Assembly: GCA_903944295.1 (NCBI GenBank)
Contig: CAJARA010000076.1
Location: 1-35,382, forward strand
Length of the DNA: 35,382 bases
From: an uncultured Chloroflexota bacterium
GTDB taxonomy: Bacteria > Chloroflexota > Limnocylindria > Limnocylindrales > Limnocylindraceae
Reading direction: 5' to 3'
Each line of letters opens with the position of its first letter. Positions within the stretch are counted from its first letter, which is position 1. This document shows, in pieces, positions 34,464 to 35,382 of this stretch. Under the pieces are notes generated by a model. It was not told the origin of the DNA. It did no database searches and was given only the letters and a program-made list of their open reading frames with translations. A program made the translations under genes and the position numbers.

Positions 34464-34967
34464 ATGGAAAATCAGACGACAACCCTCCTCGCTGGTGCAG
34501 CCGTAGCGCTTGGGGCGCTCGGGCTCCTGCTCGCGCTCCTCGCCCTTCGGCGCGCAGGTGCTGCGAAGCGAGCCCTCGGAGAACTGATGAGCGAGGGGGA
34601 GGCGACCACCGGTGGGGCGCAGCTGACTCGGGCGCTCGCTGGAGTTGCCGAGCATGCAACCCGACTCGCTGTGAGTGAGGGACGCCTGACCGAACTTGAG
34701 GCGGCTGCGGATCGCGCGGTGAGCCGTGTTGGACACGTCCAGTTCCAGGCTTATGACGACGCGGGAGCTGGACAGAGCAGTTCACTCGCCCTCCTTGACG
34801 ATGGTGGGAGCGGCGTTGTGATCACCACGCTTCATGCGCGTGTTGGAACGCGCATCTATGTGAAGCGTGTGATGAACGGAACCAGTGAGACAACGCTTGG
34901 AGAAGAGGAGCGCGCGGCGATTGAGGCGGCGATCGCCCAGCCAGGCGGTACGCGCCGCACACGGTGA
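34464..34967 (+). CDS. DUF4446-family protein
   Basis: N-terminal TM; FQAYDDAGAGQSSSLALLDDGGSGVVITTLHARVGTRIYVKRVMNGTSETTLGEEERAAIEAAI matches the recalled DUF4446 pattern. Confidence 0.8.
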   Translation: MENQTTTLLAGAAVALGALGLLLALLALRRAGAAKRALGELMSEGEATTGGAQLTRALAGVAEHATRLAVSEGRLTELEAAADRAVSRVGHVQFQAYDDAGAGQSSSLALLDDGGSGVVITTLHARVGTRIYVKRVMNGTSETTLGEEERAAIEAAIAQPGGTRRTR

Positions 34968-35382
34968 CGCCACGCGCGCCGCGTAGCGCTGCACCGCAAG
35001 ACAAAGAGCCAGGGGGCATTGACCAGATCCCAGTCTGGACGGGAGTTTCGGTCCGTGCGCCACGCGCCTTCCGTGACGGCCTTGCGCATCTCCTCAACGA
35101 TCTGAACGACGAGCAGTATGCGGCGGTCACCTACGGCGAAGGTCCACTTCTGGTAGTTGCTGGCGCCGGCACAGGGAAGACGCAGGTGATTACACGGCGT
35201 GTCGCCTGGCTGATCGCCGAACAGCGCGCACTCCCTGAGGAGATCCTTGCGCTGACATTCACCGACCGCGCCGCGGAGGAGATGCAGGGACGCGTCGACC
35301 GTCTCGTGCCGTACGGGTACGCCACCACGCCAATCAAGACCTTCCACGCGTGGGGCGATGAGTTGCTGCGTGAAAACTCGCA
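34964..35382 (+). CDS. UvrD/Rep-family superfamily 1 DNA helicase (partial, N-terminus)
   Basis: Not in the ORF track (runs off the edge). From GTG 34964: ...LNDEQYAAVTYGEGPLLVVAGAGTGKTQVITRRVAWLIAEQRALPEEILALTFTDRAAEEMQGRVDRLV...; Q motif and Walker A. Confidence 0.92.
   Translation, partial: MTPRAPRSAAPQDKEPGGIDQIPVWTGVSVRAPRAFRDGLAHLLNDLNDEQYAAVTYGEGPLLVVAGAGTGKTQVITRRVAWLIAEQRALPEEILALTFTDRAAEEMQGRVDRLVPYGYATTPIKTFHAWGDELLRENS

Noticed and set aside
34422-34736. Long N-terminal extension of the 34032 minus ORF overlapping the DUF4446 gene
   Set aside because: ATG 34364 has a strong SD and the extension runs antisense through the DUF4446 coding region.
1-35382. CRISPR arrays, transposases, integrases, prophage genes, rRNA
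   Set aside because: None seen: no regularly spaced repeats, no transposase/integrase motifs. The holin-like membrane protein stands alone among housekeeping genes and is not evidence of a prophage.

Overview
This is a gene-dense, GC-rich bacterial chromosomal window. It has about 34 protein genes (two cut by the window edges) and two tRNA genes, and I see no mobile elements, CRISPR arrays or rRNA. The style (very short intergenic gaps, many ATGA/GTGA/TGATG overlaps, GTG/TTG starts, -10-like boxes close to start codons) suggests a streamlined genome; a Chloroflexota-like origin is only a guess. Recognisable content, left to right: phytoene desaturase-like FAD protein plus UbiA prenyltransferase (carotenoid pair); J-domain protein and lipoprotein; trxA; stand-alone B12-binding mutase subunit plus meaB; SGNH hydrolase; tRNA-Lys(CTT); carAB; small 2-TM protein; paired M16 peptidases; half-length PfkB-like protein; TPR-rhomboid protease; unknown protein; MBL hydrolase; degenerate P-loop-like protein; long class II aldolase-like protein; class III aminotransferase plus potCBDA polyamine transporter; Mrp/ApbC; holin-like membrane protein; tRNA-Leu(TAG); tig-clpP-clpX-valS-fmdB; short serA; DUF4446 protein; UvrD-like helicase start. 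The most interesting non-gene signals are: (1) a recurrent TANNNT-(6-8 nt)-start codon arrangement predicting leaderless transcripts, including tRNA 5' ends; (2) tiny upstream ORFs, two of which begin at the predicted +1 and end in an ATGA overlap with the real gene; (3) a palindrome inside a well-spaced promoter of the polyamine-transport operon, followed by a possible 12-codon leader peptide; (4) an operon combining two M16 proteases, a rhomboid, a half PfkB protein and an apparently dead ATPase. All functional claims are from sequence reading only; no searches were run.
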